Source: Bacillota bacterium
GTDB lineage: Bacteria > Bacillota > Clostridia > Saccharofermentanales > DTU023
Assembly (NCBI GenBank): GCA_023622515.1
Contig: JAMNZB010000007.1
Span: forward strand, 1 to 64,000
Direction: 5' to 3'
Length of the DNA: 64,000 nucleotides
In this document: in pieces, positions 28,501 through 38,881 of the stretch
How positions within the stretch are numbered: the stretch's first letter is position 1
Layout: every line of letters begins with the position of its first letter
Notes under the pieces: model-generated
The model's input: only the letters and a program-made list of their open reading frames with translations
Databases searched by the model: none
What the model was told of the DNA's origin: nothing
Translations under genes and position numbers: made by a program

Positions 28501-28757
28501 GCGCATAGAATTTTGCGAATAGACTGATAAGTAGCTTTTTTAAATCTAGAGGAGTATTGGACAAATTGAAGAGAGGAAGCAACAGTGATATAAAGTAACT
28601 TTCCAAGTAAATTTTAGAGGCGATTTGTGCAAATGTCATAACTTTGGTAAAAAACAGTGCAAAAGACCAAAGAAGAATTGTAATTAGCCGGGAAATTTGG
28701 TATTATTGCTAGCAGTGTAAATCGAAGTATTTACAACAATTTCAAAGGAGAAACAAT

Positions 28758-30296
28758 ATGAAAAAGAAATTATCAGTATTTCTAAGCTTAGTGATGCTAC
28801 TCGGTTTGTTTGTTGGACTCGTTCCCCAAAACGTTTTAGCTGACGAAGAGGTAAAGTACAAAGAAGAGTTAATCGTTGCTCAAGGTGCTGACCCGGTAAG
28901 TCTTGACCCTCATGGTCAAAACGATCAAAGCTCATCCCGTGTCCGCGTTCAAATTTTTGACAACCTGTTAACTCAAGATAAGAACATGGAATTCCAGCCC
29001 GGCCTTGCCGTATCCTGGGAACAAATTGACGAATTGACCGTTGAGTTTAAATTAAGAGAAGGGGTTGTATTCCAAAATGGTGAGGAATTTACCGCCGATG
29101 ACGTCATTTTTTCGTTAAAAAGATCCATTAACTCTCCCAGCACAGGCCATATCGTTCAAATGATCGATGAAGACAAGCTTGAAAAAATTGATGATTACAC
29201 CGTCCGTGTTGTAACCAAAAATCCTTTTGGACCTTTGCTTGCTCACTTAAGCCACCCGGCAGCCGCTATTGCCAACGAAAAAGCCGTTGAAGAAGCCGGT
29301 GACGATGTAGACATCCAACCGGTCGGAACAGGCCCTTATAAGCTTGTTGAATGGGCACGTGGTGACTATGTTAAATTGGAAAGAAATGAAGATTACTGGG
29401 GCGAACCTGCAAAAACCAAGTATGTCATCTTCCGTAACGTTGCTGAAAATGCCAACCGTACTATCGAAGTTGAAACAGGTGGTGCAGACATTTCCTATGA
29501 CATTCCTCCCAATGATGTTGCCCGTGTAGAAGAAAACGAAGATTTGCAACTCTTCCGTGATAGAAACTTCTCCACAACCTATGTTGGCTTTAACTGTGCC
29601 AAAGAACCCTTTGACAATCCTTTAGTCCGCCGCGCCATCAACCATGCCGTAGATATGGACTCCATTGTTGAAGTTGTCTACTACGGAACAGGTAACAAGG
29701 CCAGTGGTCCTCTTTCCTCAAATGTTACTTACGCTAACCAAGATTTAGAACCCTACGAATACAATCCGGAATTAGCTAAAGAACTCTTGGCAGAAGCCGG
29801 CTATGCTGATGGTTTTGATCTGGTTATCTGGACCAATGACAATAAACAACGTATGGACATTGCGGAAATCTTCCAAAATCAATTGCGTCAAGTTGGTATC
29901 AATGCAACATCTGAAGTTCTTGAATGGGGTGCCTACCTTACCAATACAGCACAAGGTGAACACGATATGTTTATCCTCGGCTGGGTAACCGTAACCGGTG
30001 ATGCAGACTATGGTCTCTATGCCCTCTTCCATTCCAGCCAGCATGGTGATGCCGGTAACCGTACTTTCTACACCAACGAACGTGTAGACGAACTACTTGA
30101 TATCGGACGTAATGCTACATCGGAAGAAGAACGTGCAGAAGCCTACGAAGAAGTCCAAGTCATTATCCGTGACGACGCCCCCTGGATCTTTACCTGGAAC
30201 GGTGAAGACTTAACCGCGGCAAGCGCCAAAGTTGAAGGTTTCGAATTGCATCCGGCAGGCCACTACAGATTAAAGAATGTCACCGTTCAGGAGTAA
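28758..30296 (+). CDS. Peptide/nickel-type ABC transporter substrate-binding protein (SBP family 5)
   Basis: Signal peptide without lipobox Cys; SLDPHGQNDQSSSRVRVQIFDNLL, GTGPYKLVEWARGDYVKLERNEDYWG. Confidence 0.93.
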   Translation: MKKKLSVFLSLVMLLGLFVGLVPQNVLADEEVKYKEELIVAQGADPVSLDPHGQNDQSSSRVRVQIFDNLLTQDKNMEFQPGLAVSWEQIDELTVEFKLREGVVFQNGEEFTADDVIFSLKRSINSPSTGHIVQMIDEDKLEKIDDYTVRVVTKNPFGPLLAHLSHPAAAIANEKAVEEAGDDVDIQPVGTGPYKLVEWARGDYVKLERNEDYWGEPAKTKYVIFRNVAENANRTIEVETGGADISYDIPPNDVARVEENEDLQLFRDRNFSTTYVGFNCAKEPFDNPLVRRAINHAVDMDSIVEVVYYGTGNKASGPLSSNVTYANQDLEPYEYNPELAKELLAEAGYADGFDLVIWTNDNKQRMDIAEIFQNQLRQVGINATSEVLEWGAYLTNTAQGEHDMFILGWVTVTGDADYGLYALFHSSQHGDAGNRTFYTNERVDELLDIGRNATSEEERAEAYEEVQVIIRDDAPWIFTWNGEDLTAASAKVEGFELHPAGHYRLKNVTVQE

Positions 30297-30351
30297 TAGA
30301 TAATAGATTAAATTCCTGATCTAGGACAAAGACAATTTAGTTTAAGAAGAC

Positions 30352-30381
30352 AAAAGGGGGAGTGCCACACTCCCGCCTTTT
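30352..30381 (+). other. Intercistronic hairpin between SBP and permease genes
   Basis: AAAAGGGGGAGTG-CCA-CACTCCCGCCTTTT; strong stem inside the operon. Confidence 0.75.
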
Positions 30382-30398
30382 GCTTATGAGGAGGAATA

Positions 30399-31328
30399 AT
30401 GATACGTTACATCTCGAAGAGGATTTTAATGATGCTTCCTGTTCTTCTAGGAGTTACATTAGTAGCCTTTACGATGCTGTATTTCACACCTGGAGATCCT
30501 GCAAGGCAAACCTTAGGTGAACAGGCAGGTGCTGAACAGCTGGAACAATTCCGCGAAATACATGGCTTAAATGACGGGTATTTTGTTCGTTTTGGTCGCT
30601 ATGTATACAATGCCGTCTTCAAACAGGACCTGGGTTTAAGTTACCGCAACAGGCAGCCGGTTTTTGCAGAGATTGCTACCCGCTTTCCCGCTACCTTAAA
30701 GCTTGCCGGCATGGGTGTCTTGCTGGCTGTATCAATTGGTATACCAGTGGGGATTATTTCAGCAATCAAGCAATACTCCCTGCTTGATAATGTGACCATG
30801 ATTTTAGCTTTGATTGGTGTCAGTATGCCAAACTTTTGGCAAGGGATGTTGCTGATTCTATTATTTTCTGTAAAATTAGGCTGGCTTCCTTCGTCCGGTT
30901 TTAATACATGGAAGCAGTTCATTTTGCCGGTTGTTACGCTCGGTACCTCAACAGCGGCCATTATTACCCGTATGACCCGCTCCAGTATGCTTGAGGTTAT
31001 TCGCGAGGACTACATTCGAACAGCTCGTGCGAAAGGGCAAAAGGAGTCCAAGGTTATTTTACGCCATGCACTAGGAAATGCCTTAATACCCATCATAACA
31101 ACCGTAGGCTTACAATTCGGTTACCTTCTTGGTGGTGCTGTTCTTACAGAGTCTATTTTCTCTGTGCCCGGGGTTGGTCGTTTAATCGTTGATTCCATCA
31201 AAATGAAAGACTTCCCTATTGTTCAAGGGGGTGTATTATTTATCGCCGTAACATTTAGTTTTGTTAACTTGTTTGTGGATATTTTATATGCCTTCGTAGA
31301 TCCGAGAATACGCTCACAGTATCGTTAG
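30399..31328 (+). CDS. Peptide ABC transporter permease (DppB-type)
   Basis: MIRYISKRILMMLPVLLGVTLVAF; EAA loop YIRTARAKGQKESKVILRHALGNALIP. Confidence 0.94.
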   Translation: MIRYISKRILMMLPVLLGVTLVAFTMLYFTPGDPARQTLGEQAGAEQLEQFREIHGLNDGYFVRFGRYVYNAVFKQDLGLSYRNRQPVFAEIATRFPATLKLAGMGVLLAVSIGIPVGIISAIKQYSLLDNVTMILALIGVSMPNFWQGMLLILLFSVKLGWLPSSGFNTWKQFILPVVTLGTSTAAIITRMTRSSMLEVIREDYIRTARAKGQKESKVILRHALGNALIPIITTVGLQFGYLLGGAVLTESIFSVPGVGRLIVDSIKMKDFPIVQGGVLFIAVTFSFVNLFVDILYAFVDPRIRSQYR

Positions 31329-31342
31329 AGGAAGGAGTCAAG

Positions 31343-32239
31343 ATGATAAATTTTGTTGTAAATGATACGCAAGAAAGTTCTGTAGTGGAATATAAAAAGC
31401 GTTCGCAGTTTAGAGAAGTTACACGTAGATTGAGCCACGACAAGATGGCCATGCTGGGTCTTGCTATTTTAGTTGCACTGATTTTGATGGCTATTTTTGC
31501 TGATGTCATCGCTCCTGAAGGCTATGACAACCAGAACTTTATGATTCGTCATCAGGGCCCGAGCAAGGAACATTGGTTTGGCACAGATCACTTAGGCCGC
31601 TGTATCTTCGACCGGATTGTCCATGGTTCCAGAATTTCTCTTTCTGTTGGTATCATCAGTGTCGGTATCGCGATCTTTTTCGGTGGTTCACTAGGGGCAA
31701 TTGCCGGATACTATGGGGGCGTAGTCGATAACGCCATCATGAGATTTATGGATATTTTACTGGCTATTCCCAGTATTCTGCTTGCCATTTCTATCGTTTC
31801 TGCACTTGGAGGCGGTTTGTTTAACGTTATGCTTGCGGTCGGAATATCATCCATTCCCGGCTTTTCAAGAATTACCCGAGCTTCCATTATTACCATCAAG
31901 GAGCAGGAATTTGTAGAGGCGGCTAGGGCAGTAGGAGCCAGTGATGCGAGAATTATCCGCAGACACCTGCTTCCCAACGCCTTAGCCCCCATTATTGTTC
32001 AGGGAACACTCGGTGTTGCCGGTGCGATTTTATCTGCAGCCGGTCTTAGCTTTCTTGGCTTAGGCTTGTCTCCGCCAACCCCGGAATGGGGCGCCATGCT
32101 TTCAGCAGGTAGAGACCACATCCGTGACCATACCTGGTCAACCCTTTTCCCCGGTTTATTCATCATGATTACCATCTTGTCCCTAAATCTCTTGGGCGAT
32201 GGTCTACGTGATGCCCTGGATCCAAAACTAAAGAATTAA
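31343..32239 (+). CDS. Peptide ABC transporter permease (DppC-type)
   Basis: HWFGTDHLGRCIFDRIVHGSRISL; EAA loop EFVEAARAVGASDARIIRRHLLPN. Confidence 0.94.
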   Translation: MINFVVNDTQESSVVEYKKRSQFREVTRRLSHDKMAMLGLAILVALILMAIFADVIAPEGYDNQNFMIRHQGPSKEHWFGTDHLGRCIFDRIVHGSRISLSVGIISVGIAIFFGGSLGAIAGYYGGVVDNAIMRFMDILLAIPSILLAISIVSALGGGLFNVMLAVGISSIPGFSRITRASIITIKEQEFVEAARAVGASDARIIRRHLLPNALAPIIVQGTLGVAGAILSAAGLSFLGLGLSPPTPEWGAMLSAGRDHIRDHTWSTLFPGLFIMITILSLNLLGDGLRDALDPKLKN

Positions 32240-32253
32240 GAGGTATATGAATA

Positions 32254-33237
32254 ATGAAAGAAAAACCAATTTTAGAAATTAAAAATTTAACCGTTCATTA
32301 CGTAACCTCGGATGGTACGACACACGCTATTAACGACCTGAATCTTGAGTTATACGGAGGGCAAACCTTAGGGCTTGTAGGGGAAACCGGCGCCGGAAAA
32401 ACAACCACGGCTTTAGCCATGATGCACCTTATTCCGGATCCGCCCGGAAGAATTATTTCGGGAGAAATTCTTTTCAAAGGACAGGATTTGACGAAAATGA
32501 GGGAGAGTGACCTTAGGCAGATTCGCGGAAATCAAATTTCTATGATTTTCCAAGATCCTATGACTTCCTTGAATCCGACCATGACAGTCGGTGAGCAAAT
32601 TCGTGAAGGTATTGAATTACACCAAAATGTTACTAAGGCCGAAGCTATGAAAAGAGCTTCGGATATGCTTGAGATTGTAGGCATCCCCAGTGAGCGTTAC
32701 CAGGACTATCCCCACCAGTTTTCCGGCGGCATGAAACAGCGGGTTGTTATTGCTATGAGCCTGGCCTGTAATCCGGAAATTCTCATTGCGGATGAGCCGA
32801 CAACAGCGCTTGACGTTACGATTCAAGCCCAGGTCCTCAAGCTGATGGAAAACTTGAAGGATGACTTCAACACCTCCATGCTTATGATTACCCATGACTT
32901 GGGGGTAGTAGCCAATGTTTGTGATACCGTTGCCATTATGTATGCCGGTAGTATTATCGAAAAAGCAAACCGTAATGAACTTTTCAGAAATCCCAGACAT
33001 CCCTATACCATTGGACTTTTTGGCTCTATTCCTAACGTCTATGACGATTCAGACCGCCTTAATCCCATTGAGGGTTTAATGCCTGATCCCACAAACTTAC
33101 CAAGTGGCTGTCGTTTCCATCCGCGCTGCCCTCATGCTATGGAAATTTGTAAAAAGGAATTTCCCGGTCGAACGGATATTGAAGAAGGACATTTTGTTTT
33201 ATGTCACTTGTATGGACAAAAGGAGGGCCAAGCATAA
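32254..33237 (+). CDS. Peptide ABC transporter ATP-binding protein (DppD-type)
   Basis: Walker [10 protein letters not shown], signature FSGGMKQRV, Walker [16 protein letters not shown]-terminal oligopeptide region [14 protein letters not shown]. Confidence 0.95.
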   Translation: MKEKPILEIKNLTVHYVTSDGTTHAINDLNLELYGGQTLGLVGETGAGKTTTALAMMHLIPDPPGRIISGEILFKGQDLTKMRESDLRQIRGNQISMIFQDPMTSLNPTMTVGEQIREGIELHQNVTKAEAMKRASDMLEIVGIPSERYQDYPHQFSGGMKQRVVIAMSLACNPEILIADEPTTALDVTIQAQVLKLMENLKDDFNTSMLMITHDLGVVANVCDTVAIMYAGSIIEKANRNELFRNPRHPYTIGLFGSIPNVYDDSDRLNPIEGLMPDPTNLPSGCRFHPRCPHAMEICKKEFPGRTDIEEGHFVLCHLYGQKEGQA

Positions 33238-34208
33238 TGGAGAAAAAAGTCTTAGTCGAAGCAAAACAATTAAGCAAATACTTTAAAACTTCAGCAGGTA
33301 CCTTGCATGCTGTTGATCACATTGACTTTACGATTAACAGGGGGGAGACCTTGGGTTTGGTTGGTGAATCCGGTTGCGGTAAATCCACAACAGGAAGACT
33401 TCTTCTTCGTCTCCTTGAACCCACCACCGGTGAAGTTACCTATGATGGAGTAGATTTATTGGCCCTAGGTAAAAAAGAGATGAACGAGTATCGCAAGAAA
33501 ATGCAAATCGTTTTCCAAGATCCTTATTCTTCTCTAAATCCCAGGATGAGTTTGACAGAAATCATAGAGGAACCCTTGATTGTCAATAGTGACCTTACTA
33601 ATGCGCAAGAGCGTAGGAAGCGTGTGCGTCAATTGATGGATACGGTTGGCCTTGCCCAGCGCTTAGTTAATGCCTATCCCCACGAGCTGGATGGTGGCCG
33701 TCGTCAAAGAATCGGTATCGCCAGAGCCTTGGCTCTAAAGCCGGAGTTTATTGTTCAAGATGAGCCGGTTTCCTCTCTTGACGTATCTATTCAGGCCCAA
33801 ATTCTAAATCTCATGGCGGACTTGCAGGATGAACTGGGCTTAACCTACCTCTTCATTTCCCATGACCTTAGTGTAGTTAAGCATATCAGTGATCGTATTG
33901 CCGTTATGTATCTGGGCGTTATTGTGGAAAGTGCCGATGCCAAAGAGTTGTTTAAAAAGCAGGAGCATCCTTACACTCAAGCCTTGCTCTCTGCCTTACC
34001 GGTTCCCTCGGTGGATGTTGAACTGAACCCCATCATTTTAAAGGGGGAAATAACCTCGCCGATTGAGCCAAAAGATGCCTGCCGCTTTGCCGCACGTTGC
34101 AATTATAGGCAAGATATCTGTGACCAAAAGGCTCCGGAATTAAAAGAAATACGTCCCGGTCACAAAGTGGCTTGCCACTTTGCCGGACAACTGGAAGAAC
34201 AGATTTAA
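33237..34208 (+). CDS. Peptide ABC transporter ATP-binding protein (DppF-type)
   Basis: TAATG overlap with upstream gene; Walker [10 protein letters not shown], signature LDGGRRQRI, Walker [15 protein letters not shown]. Confidence 0.94.
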   Translation: MEKKVLVEAKQLSKYFKTSAGTLHAVDHIDFTINRGETLGLVGESGCGKSTTGRLLLRLLEPTTGEVTYDGVDLLALGKKEMNEYRKKMQIVFQDPYSSLNPRMSLTEIIEEPLIVNSDLTNAQERRKRVRQLMDTVGLAQRLVNAYPHELDGGRRQRIGIARALALKPEFIVQDEPVSSLDVSIQAQILNLMADLQDELGLTYLFISHDLSVVKHISDRIAVMYLGVIVESADAKELFKKQEHPYTQALLSALPVPSVDVELNPIILKGEITSPIEPKDACRFAARCNYRQDICDQKAPELKEIRPGHKVACHFAGQLEEQI

Positions 34209-34235
34209 CCAAGCTTAGTTTGATATAATGTTTTG

Positions 34236-34268
34236 GCGTGGGCAGGTACATCTTGTACTTGCCTACGC
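34236..34268 (+). other. Long 15-bp hairpin with 3-nt loop downstream of the Dpp operon
   Basis: GCGTGGGCAGGTACA-TCT-TGTACTTGCCTACGC, fully paired with two GU pairs; TATAAT lies just upstream at 34224-34229. Confidence 0.75.
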
Positions 34269-34294
34269 TATTTTAGAAATATGGAGAGGCAAGA

Positions 34295-34618
34295 ATGGCA
34301 AAAATATATAAAGAAAACGAGCAAACGAAAGATAAAATTGATGGAGAAGAAGAGAAAAAGGACTTCAAAACAAGGTTTTTAGAAAAGCGAAGGACTCCTT
34401 TAATGGGTAAGGAGCGGGCTAAAAAATTGTTCACGAGAAGTCTTGTTTTTATTCCTCTTTTGGCTATCTTCGATTATTTTTATCGAATGGTATTTGCAAC
34501 AAATCAAGTTTTACGAATCATTTTTGCCCTATTAGTAATACTTTGTGTCCTCGGTCTCTTACTTGGACTAGTTGGTGCCTACTACTTACTCAAGCATTGG
34601 GCCAATAAGCTGGATTAG
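34295..34618 (+). CDS. Small membrane protein, unknown
   Basis: 107 aa; charged N-terminus and two hydrophobic segments. Confidence 0.6.
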   Translation: MAKIYKENEQTKDKIDGEEEKKDFKTRFLEKRRTPLMGKERAKKLFTRSLVFIPLLAIFDYFYRMVFATNQVLRIIFALLVILCVLGLLLGLVGAYYLLKHWANKLD

Positions 34619-34722
34619 GTTTTTGTTTTGAAAATAATCTTTAACGCTGCTTTGCTCAGAAACTTGCTTAGTCGCTCTTAAGCAACATGTCAAGAAGATT
34701 GTAAAAATTGATTTTGCAGCTT

Positions 34723-34763
34723 GTAAAAAGCCGGTATTTTTATTTAAAACAGCCGGCTTTTGT
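34723..34763 (+). terminator. Rho-independent terminator
   Basis: AAAAAGCCGG...CCGGCTTTT. Confidence 0.6.
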
Positions 34764-34800
34764 GTTACTCTTTCTAGGTAGGAAAGGAGCTTTTTATCGA

Positions 34801-36192
34801 ATGAAAGTTAAGCCCATGAAACCCGCGCAAAAGGTGGTAAAACAAATCTTTCAAGCTAGAAAGCTTGTGCTTCTTTTCAGTTTATTCGCTCTTATACTCC
34901 TAACCCTCCCTGCTTGTACAGGAAAAAATGGAAAGGGGCCGACTGAAGCAGAGCAAAATGATGGCCAAGGCCGGCAAGATGAAAAAATTCAAGCCGCTTT
35001 TGATAAAGAGGCTTTTTACGGGGCGGATGTGATGCAGCAAAACAGGACGGCCAGTATTTTAGCGGTCGGTGACGTCCTCATTCATGACTCACTTATTCAT
35101 GCTGCGGAAAGGGAGGATGGAGCTTATGACTTTTCCCCTTTGTTTCGTTACATTAGTCCTTTTGTGGCTGCCCACCATTTGGCTGCCTTTGACATGGAAG
35201 GCATATTAAAGGGGCCGCCCTATGCCGGCTATCCTGCCTTTAGTACGCCGGAAAGCGTAGCGGATGCTCTCCGGGATATTGGTTTTGACTATGCCATAAC
35301 CGCCAATAACCATGCCCTCGATTTTGATGTTCCCGGTATGAAAAAATCTGTTGAGTCACTAAGAGAAAAAGGTCTAAAGGTTATTGGCACTCGGGTTAAA
35401 CCGGAAGAAGAAAGTTTTTTTATTGTCGAAATTAACGGGATTAAAATTGGCCTAACAGCCTTCACATATGAATCTTCCAGAGTTGGAGCTGAAGAGTACC
35501 GTTCTTTGAATTCTGTTCCTTTTACTGAAGAAGCGGCAAAGCTTATTGATAGCGTCTATGTTTTGCAAGACCGGCCTGACTTAATTGAAAAGGATGGCAA
35601 ACGGGTAGAAGCCCGTATCCATGACATGAGGGAGGCCGGAGCAGAGGCCATTGTTGTTTTTTTTCATTGGGGAACGGAATATCGCCTGGCGGAAGATCAT
35701 GGTCAAATCTATTATTCCCAGCTTTTAGCCAATAACGGCGTGGATGTTGTTTTTGGTTCCGGCCCGCATATTATTCAACCTATTCGCAGTATCTCTGCGG
35801 AAGAAGGTAATCACGACATGTTGTGCTTTTACTCCATGGGGAATTTTGTCTCCAACCAACAATTTGAAACCGGCAATTCAAATGGCCATGCCCAAGATGG
35901 GCTCATGGCCTCGGTTACTTTTGAAAAAACTGACCAAGGTGAGGTTCAAGTTAAAGAAGGAAGGTACTTGCCTTGTACAGTCTATAAAGAATATCCTAAA
36001 GGAAAAGAGATTGCCTATACGGAGGCTGTTGTTGTCCCTATTTTTCAAGCCCTGGAAGATATAGAAGCCTATTCCTTGTCGCAAGAGGCTGTGGAGGAAA
36101 TAAAAGCAGCCTATGCCAGGGTCCAGGAAGTCATGGAGAAAAATAATTTAGAAGAGTTTCGAGTTGAAGAATACCAACGCAACTGGCATTAA
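34801..36192 (+). CDS. CapA family (poly-gamma-glutamate synthesis-type) lipoprotein
   Basis: Lipobox LTLPAC; SILAVGDVLIHDSL, ITANNHALDFDVPGM, VFFHWGTEY, GSGPHIIQPI. ATG 34801 preferred (RBS AGGAAAGGAG). Confidence 0.9.
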   Translation: MKVKPMKPAQKVVKQIFQARKLVLLFSLFALILLTLPACTGKNGKGPTEAEQNDGQGRQDEKIQAAFDKEAFYGADVMQQNRTASILAVGDVLIHDSLIHAAEREDGAYDFSPLFRYISPFVAAHHLAAFDMEGILKGPPYAGYPAFSTPESVADALRDIGFDYAITANNHALDFDVPGMKKSVESLREKGLKVIGTRVKPEEESFFIVEINGIKIGLTAFTYESSRVGAEEYRSLNSVPFTEEAAKLIDSVYVLQDRPDLIEKDGKRVEARIHDMREAGAEAIVVFFHWGTEYRLAEDHGQIYYSQLLANNGVDVVFGSGPHIIQPIRSISAEEGNHDMLCFYSMGNFVSNQQFETGNSNGHAQDGLMASVTFEKTDQGEVQVKEGRYLPCTVYKEYPKGKEIAYTEAVVVPIFQALEDIEAYSLSQEAVEEIKAAYARVQEVMEKNNLEEFRVEEYQRNWH

Positions 36193-36379
36193 GCGCAAGG
36201 CCGGCTCAGGCAAGGCAACTCTACTGACAGCAGTAAGTCGCGAGAAAATGAGAAACGGCGGCAGGAAATTACAGTATAATGAGGAATGTACTTCATAATA
36301 AGTTGTGAATATACAGCAAAATAGTGAAAAACATCGCCAAGCCGGCTGAAGCTGTGGGCGATACAGAAAGGAAGCATTG

Positions 36380-37354
36380 ATGAGCGAAAGAAAAATCCCT
36401 CAACTAAAACTTTCATTTAGGAGCATCGTGATAATCGGCCTAATTGTTTTTGTTTTATATATTATCTCAACCGGTGTTTACACGGTTAAGGAAACGGAAC
36501 AAGCCGTAATTCAAACCTTTGGTAAGCATACCGACACAACCGGGCCGGGTTTGCATGTAAAATTACCTTGGCCAATTCAAAGCGTAAGCATCTTACCTGT
36601 GCAAATTACGCAAAAAATGGAGCTTGGCTATTACCAAGATGTTGACGGAACCTACCATAGTGATGAAGAGGACAGCATTATGATTACCGGCGACATGAAT
36701 GTCGTTAATATTGACTTCTTTTTAGAATTTAAAATCAGCAATCCGGCAACCTATCTCTTTAGCAGTGAAGACCCGAACGAGGTATTAAAAAACCTGATGA
36801 TGAGTTCGGTTCGTTCGGTTGTTGGAACAAAAAATATTGATGATGTTTTAACGACAGGAAAATATGAAATTCAAAATGAAGTCCAAGAAATGCTCATGGA
36901 AAAACTTGATGAGAATGATATCGGAATCCAAATTATCGACGTTAAGGTCAATGATTCAGAACCGCCAACAGAAGAGGTTGCTAAGGCCTTCCGTGATGTA
37001 GAAACGGCAAAACAGGAAAAGGACATGCTTTTAAACCAGGCTGTTGAATATCGCAATCGTAAAATCCCGGAAGCCAAAGCCAAAGCTGACCAATTGATTA
37101 AAGATGCAGAGGCCAAGAAAGCAGCCCGCATTGCCGAAGCACAGGGGCTTTATGACCGCTATGCGGCCGTCTATGAAGAATATAAAAACTTCCCGGACCT
37201 TAGCCGTACCAGAATGTTCTTGGAAGTGCTTGAAAGCTCTTTCCCGAACATCAATGTCATCATTGATGAATCCGGCAGTGTCAGCAAGTATATGCCTCTT
37301 CAGCAGGGAAGCAATATAAGCGATGTGGTTGCGGATAAAGAATCTGGTCAGTAA
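36380..37354 (+). CDS. hflK: SPFH-domain protease modulator HflK
   Basis: N-terminal TM, TVKETEQAVIQTFGKHTDTTGPGLHVKLPWPIQSV; paired with hflC. Confidence 0.9.
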   Translation: MSERKIPQLKLSFRSIVIIGLIVFVLYIISTGVYTVKETEQAVIQTFGKHTDTTGPGLHVKLPWPIQSVSILPVQITQKMELGYYQDVDGTYHSDEEDSIMITGDMNVVNIDFFLEFKISNPATYLFSSEDPNEVLKNLMMSSVRSVVGTKNIDDVLTTGKYEIQNEVQEMLMEKLDENDIGIQIIDVKVNDSEPPTEEVAKAFRDVETAKQEKDMLLNQAVEYRNRKIPEAKAKADQLIKDAEAKKAARIAEAQGLYDRYAAVYEEYKNFPDLSRTRMFLEVLESSFPNINVIIDESGSVSKYMPLQQGSNISDVVADKESGQ

Positions 37355-37368
37355 GGGAGGATGTAGCG

Positions 37369-38475
37369 ATGAATACAAGATGGAATCCGGATGACTTCCA
37401 AAAAGATAAAGACAAAAAAGAAAAAATTAAGTGGAGTTTTGGCTTCATTAATAACAGAGATGAGCAAGAAGACCCCGTTGGCGGGGAAAAAGAGGTTAAG
37501 GAGGAAGCCGGAAAGGCTGGCGGACGGAAAAAGACAAAGAAATTAAGAGGGAAAAGTTTGATTATCCTGCTTTTGCTGGCAGCCCTCGCTTTCGTTTTAC
37601 TCAACAGCTTATATATTGTTCCTGAAGGCTACATTGCCTACGTCACTCAATTTGGCAGGATTATCAGCCATACCACAGAACCGGGCTTGAAAATGCATGT
37701 TCCCTTTGTCCATGATGTCAACTATTTGACGAATAAAATAATGGTCTATGACGTCAGCCCGTCAGAAGTCTTAACGGCAGATAAAAAGGCTATGGTTGTT
37801 GACTCCTATGCCCTTTGGAAAATTGAGGATGTTACCCGCTTTATGCGCACACTTGGAGGGAACATTGATGAAATGGAGCGTCGTATTGATGCCAGTGTTT
37901 ACTCAAACATTAAGAACATCATGGGCCGGATGATGCAAAGTGAGATCATATCGGATGAGGAGAGTTCGCGTGATAATCTGAATACCCAAGTAACTAAATA
38001 TGCCGGTGAGGAATTAGCCAACTACGGGGTCGAAGTAATCCGAGTAGAAATAAGACGTTTTGACTTGCCGACAGATAACCTTTCTGCCGTTTACAAACGG
38101 ATGATTTCAGAACGAAACCAAATGGCGGCGGCAATAAAAGCTGACGGTGAGTACGAAGCGGCAAAAATGCGGAACGAAACGGATAAGGAATATGGTATCT
38201 TAATCGGTGAGGCAGAAGCAGCAGCCAGAAGATTGCAGGGGGAAGCAGAAGCTGAATATATGGCCAAGCTGGAAGAGCTGTATGGGCAAACTGAGCAGGC
38301 AGAATTTTATGAGTTTATGCTCGAACTAGATGCCCTAAAAGCCAGCTTGCAGGGAGAAAAAACGGTAATCCTCGGTCCGGATTCGGTCCTGGGTAATATG
38401 CTCCGTGCCAAACCTATGACTGATCTTTCAGAAGAGCCCCTTCAAGAAAGTAAGCAAAAAACAAATAAAGAATAA
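37369..38475 (+). CDS. hflC: SPFH-domain protease modulator HflC
   Basis: IVPEGYIAYVTQFGRIISHTTEPGLKMHVPFVHDVNYL; C-terminal RxQGEAEAEY region. Confidence 0.9.
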   Translation: MNTRWNPDDFQKDKDKKEKIKWSFGFINNRDEQEDPVGGEKEVKEEAGKAGGRKKTKKLRGKSLIILLLLAALAFVLLNSLYIVPEGYIAYVTQFGRIISHTTEPGLKMHVPFVHDVNYLTNKIMVYDVSPSEVLTADKKAMVVDSYALWKIEDVTRFMRTLGGNIDEMERRIDASVYSNIKNIMGRMMQSEIISDEESSRDNLNTQVTKYAGEELANYGVEVIRVEIRRFDLPTDNLSAVYKRMISERNQMAAAIKADGEYEAAKMRNETDKEYGILIGEAEAAARRLQGEAEAEYMAKLEELYGQTEQAEFYEFMLELDALKASLQGEKTVILGPDSVLGNMLRAKPMTDLSEEPLQESKQKTNKE

Positions 38476-38546
38476 CACTGTAGGCGGGCTTGTCAGAAGC
38501 AAGCCTGATGTGGTAAGATGGTGAACAGTTTTGGAGGTAAGCCATA

Positions 38547-38795
38547 ATGACAGCTTTAACTATAATCGTTGCTATACTTGACGTTCTCGTCTGTATTGTT
38601 TTACTTGTCCTGATTGCCGTTCAAGAAGGAGGCAGTAAAGGGTTAGGAAGTCTTGCAGGGAACTTTGAAACCTTCCTGGATAAAACAAAAGGGGGAACTT
38701 TCGAAGAAAAATTACAGCGCTTTACGTCAATTGCCGCTATTTCTTTCGCGGTCTTGTCGGTCATTCTTTACTTATTAACCGGCCGTGTTGCATAA
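38547..38795 (+). CDS. secG: Preprotein translocase subunit SecG
   Basis: 82 aa, two TMs, LIAVQEGGSKGLGSLAG; immediately upstream of rnr. Confidence 0.9.
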   Translation: MTALTIIVAILDVLVCIVLLVLIAVQEGGSKGLGSLAGNFETFLDKTKGGTFEEKLQRFTSIAAISFAVLSVILYLLTGRVA

Positions 38796-38822
38796 AGCAG
38801 AAAGTTTTTTTGAACAAATCAG

Positions 38823-38853
38823 AAAGGCTGCCCCGGAGGGCGGCCTTTCTTAC
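38823..38853 (+). terminator. Terminator/attenuator between secG and rnr
   Basis: AAAGGCTGCCCCGGAGGGCGGCCTTTCTT hairpin. Confidence 0.55.
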
Positions 38854-38881
38854 TTTAGATGTGCTTTAGATAGGAGCAGAT

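Noticed and set aside
33690-33720. LDGGRRQR instead of LSGGQRQR signature in the DppF-type ATPase
   Set aside because: I recall this variant as common among DppF-type ATPases of Firmicutes; not evidence of inactivity.
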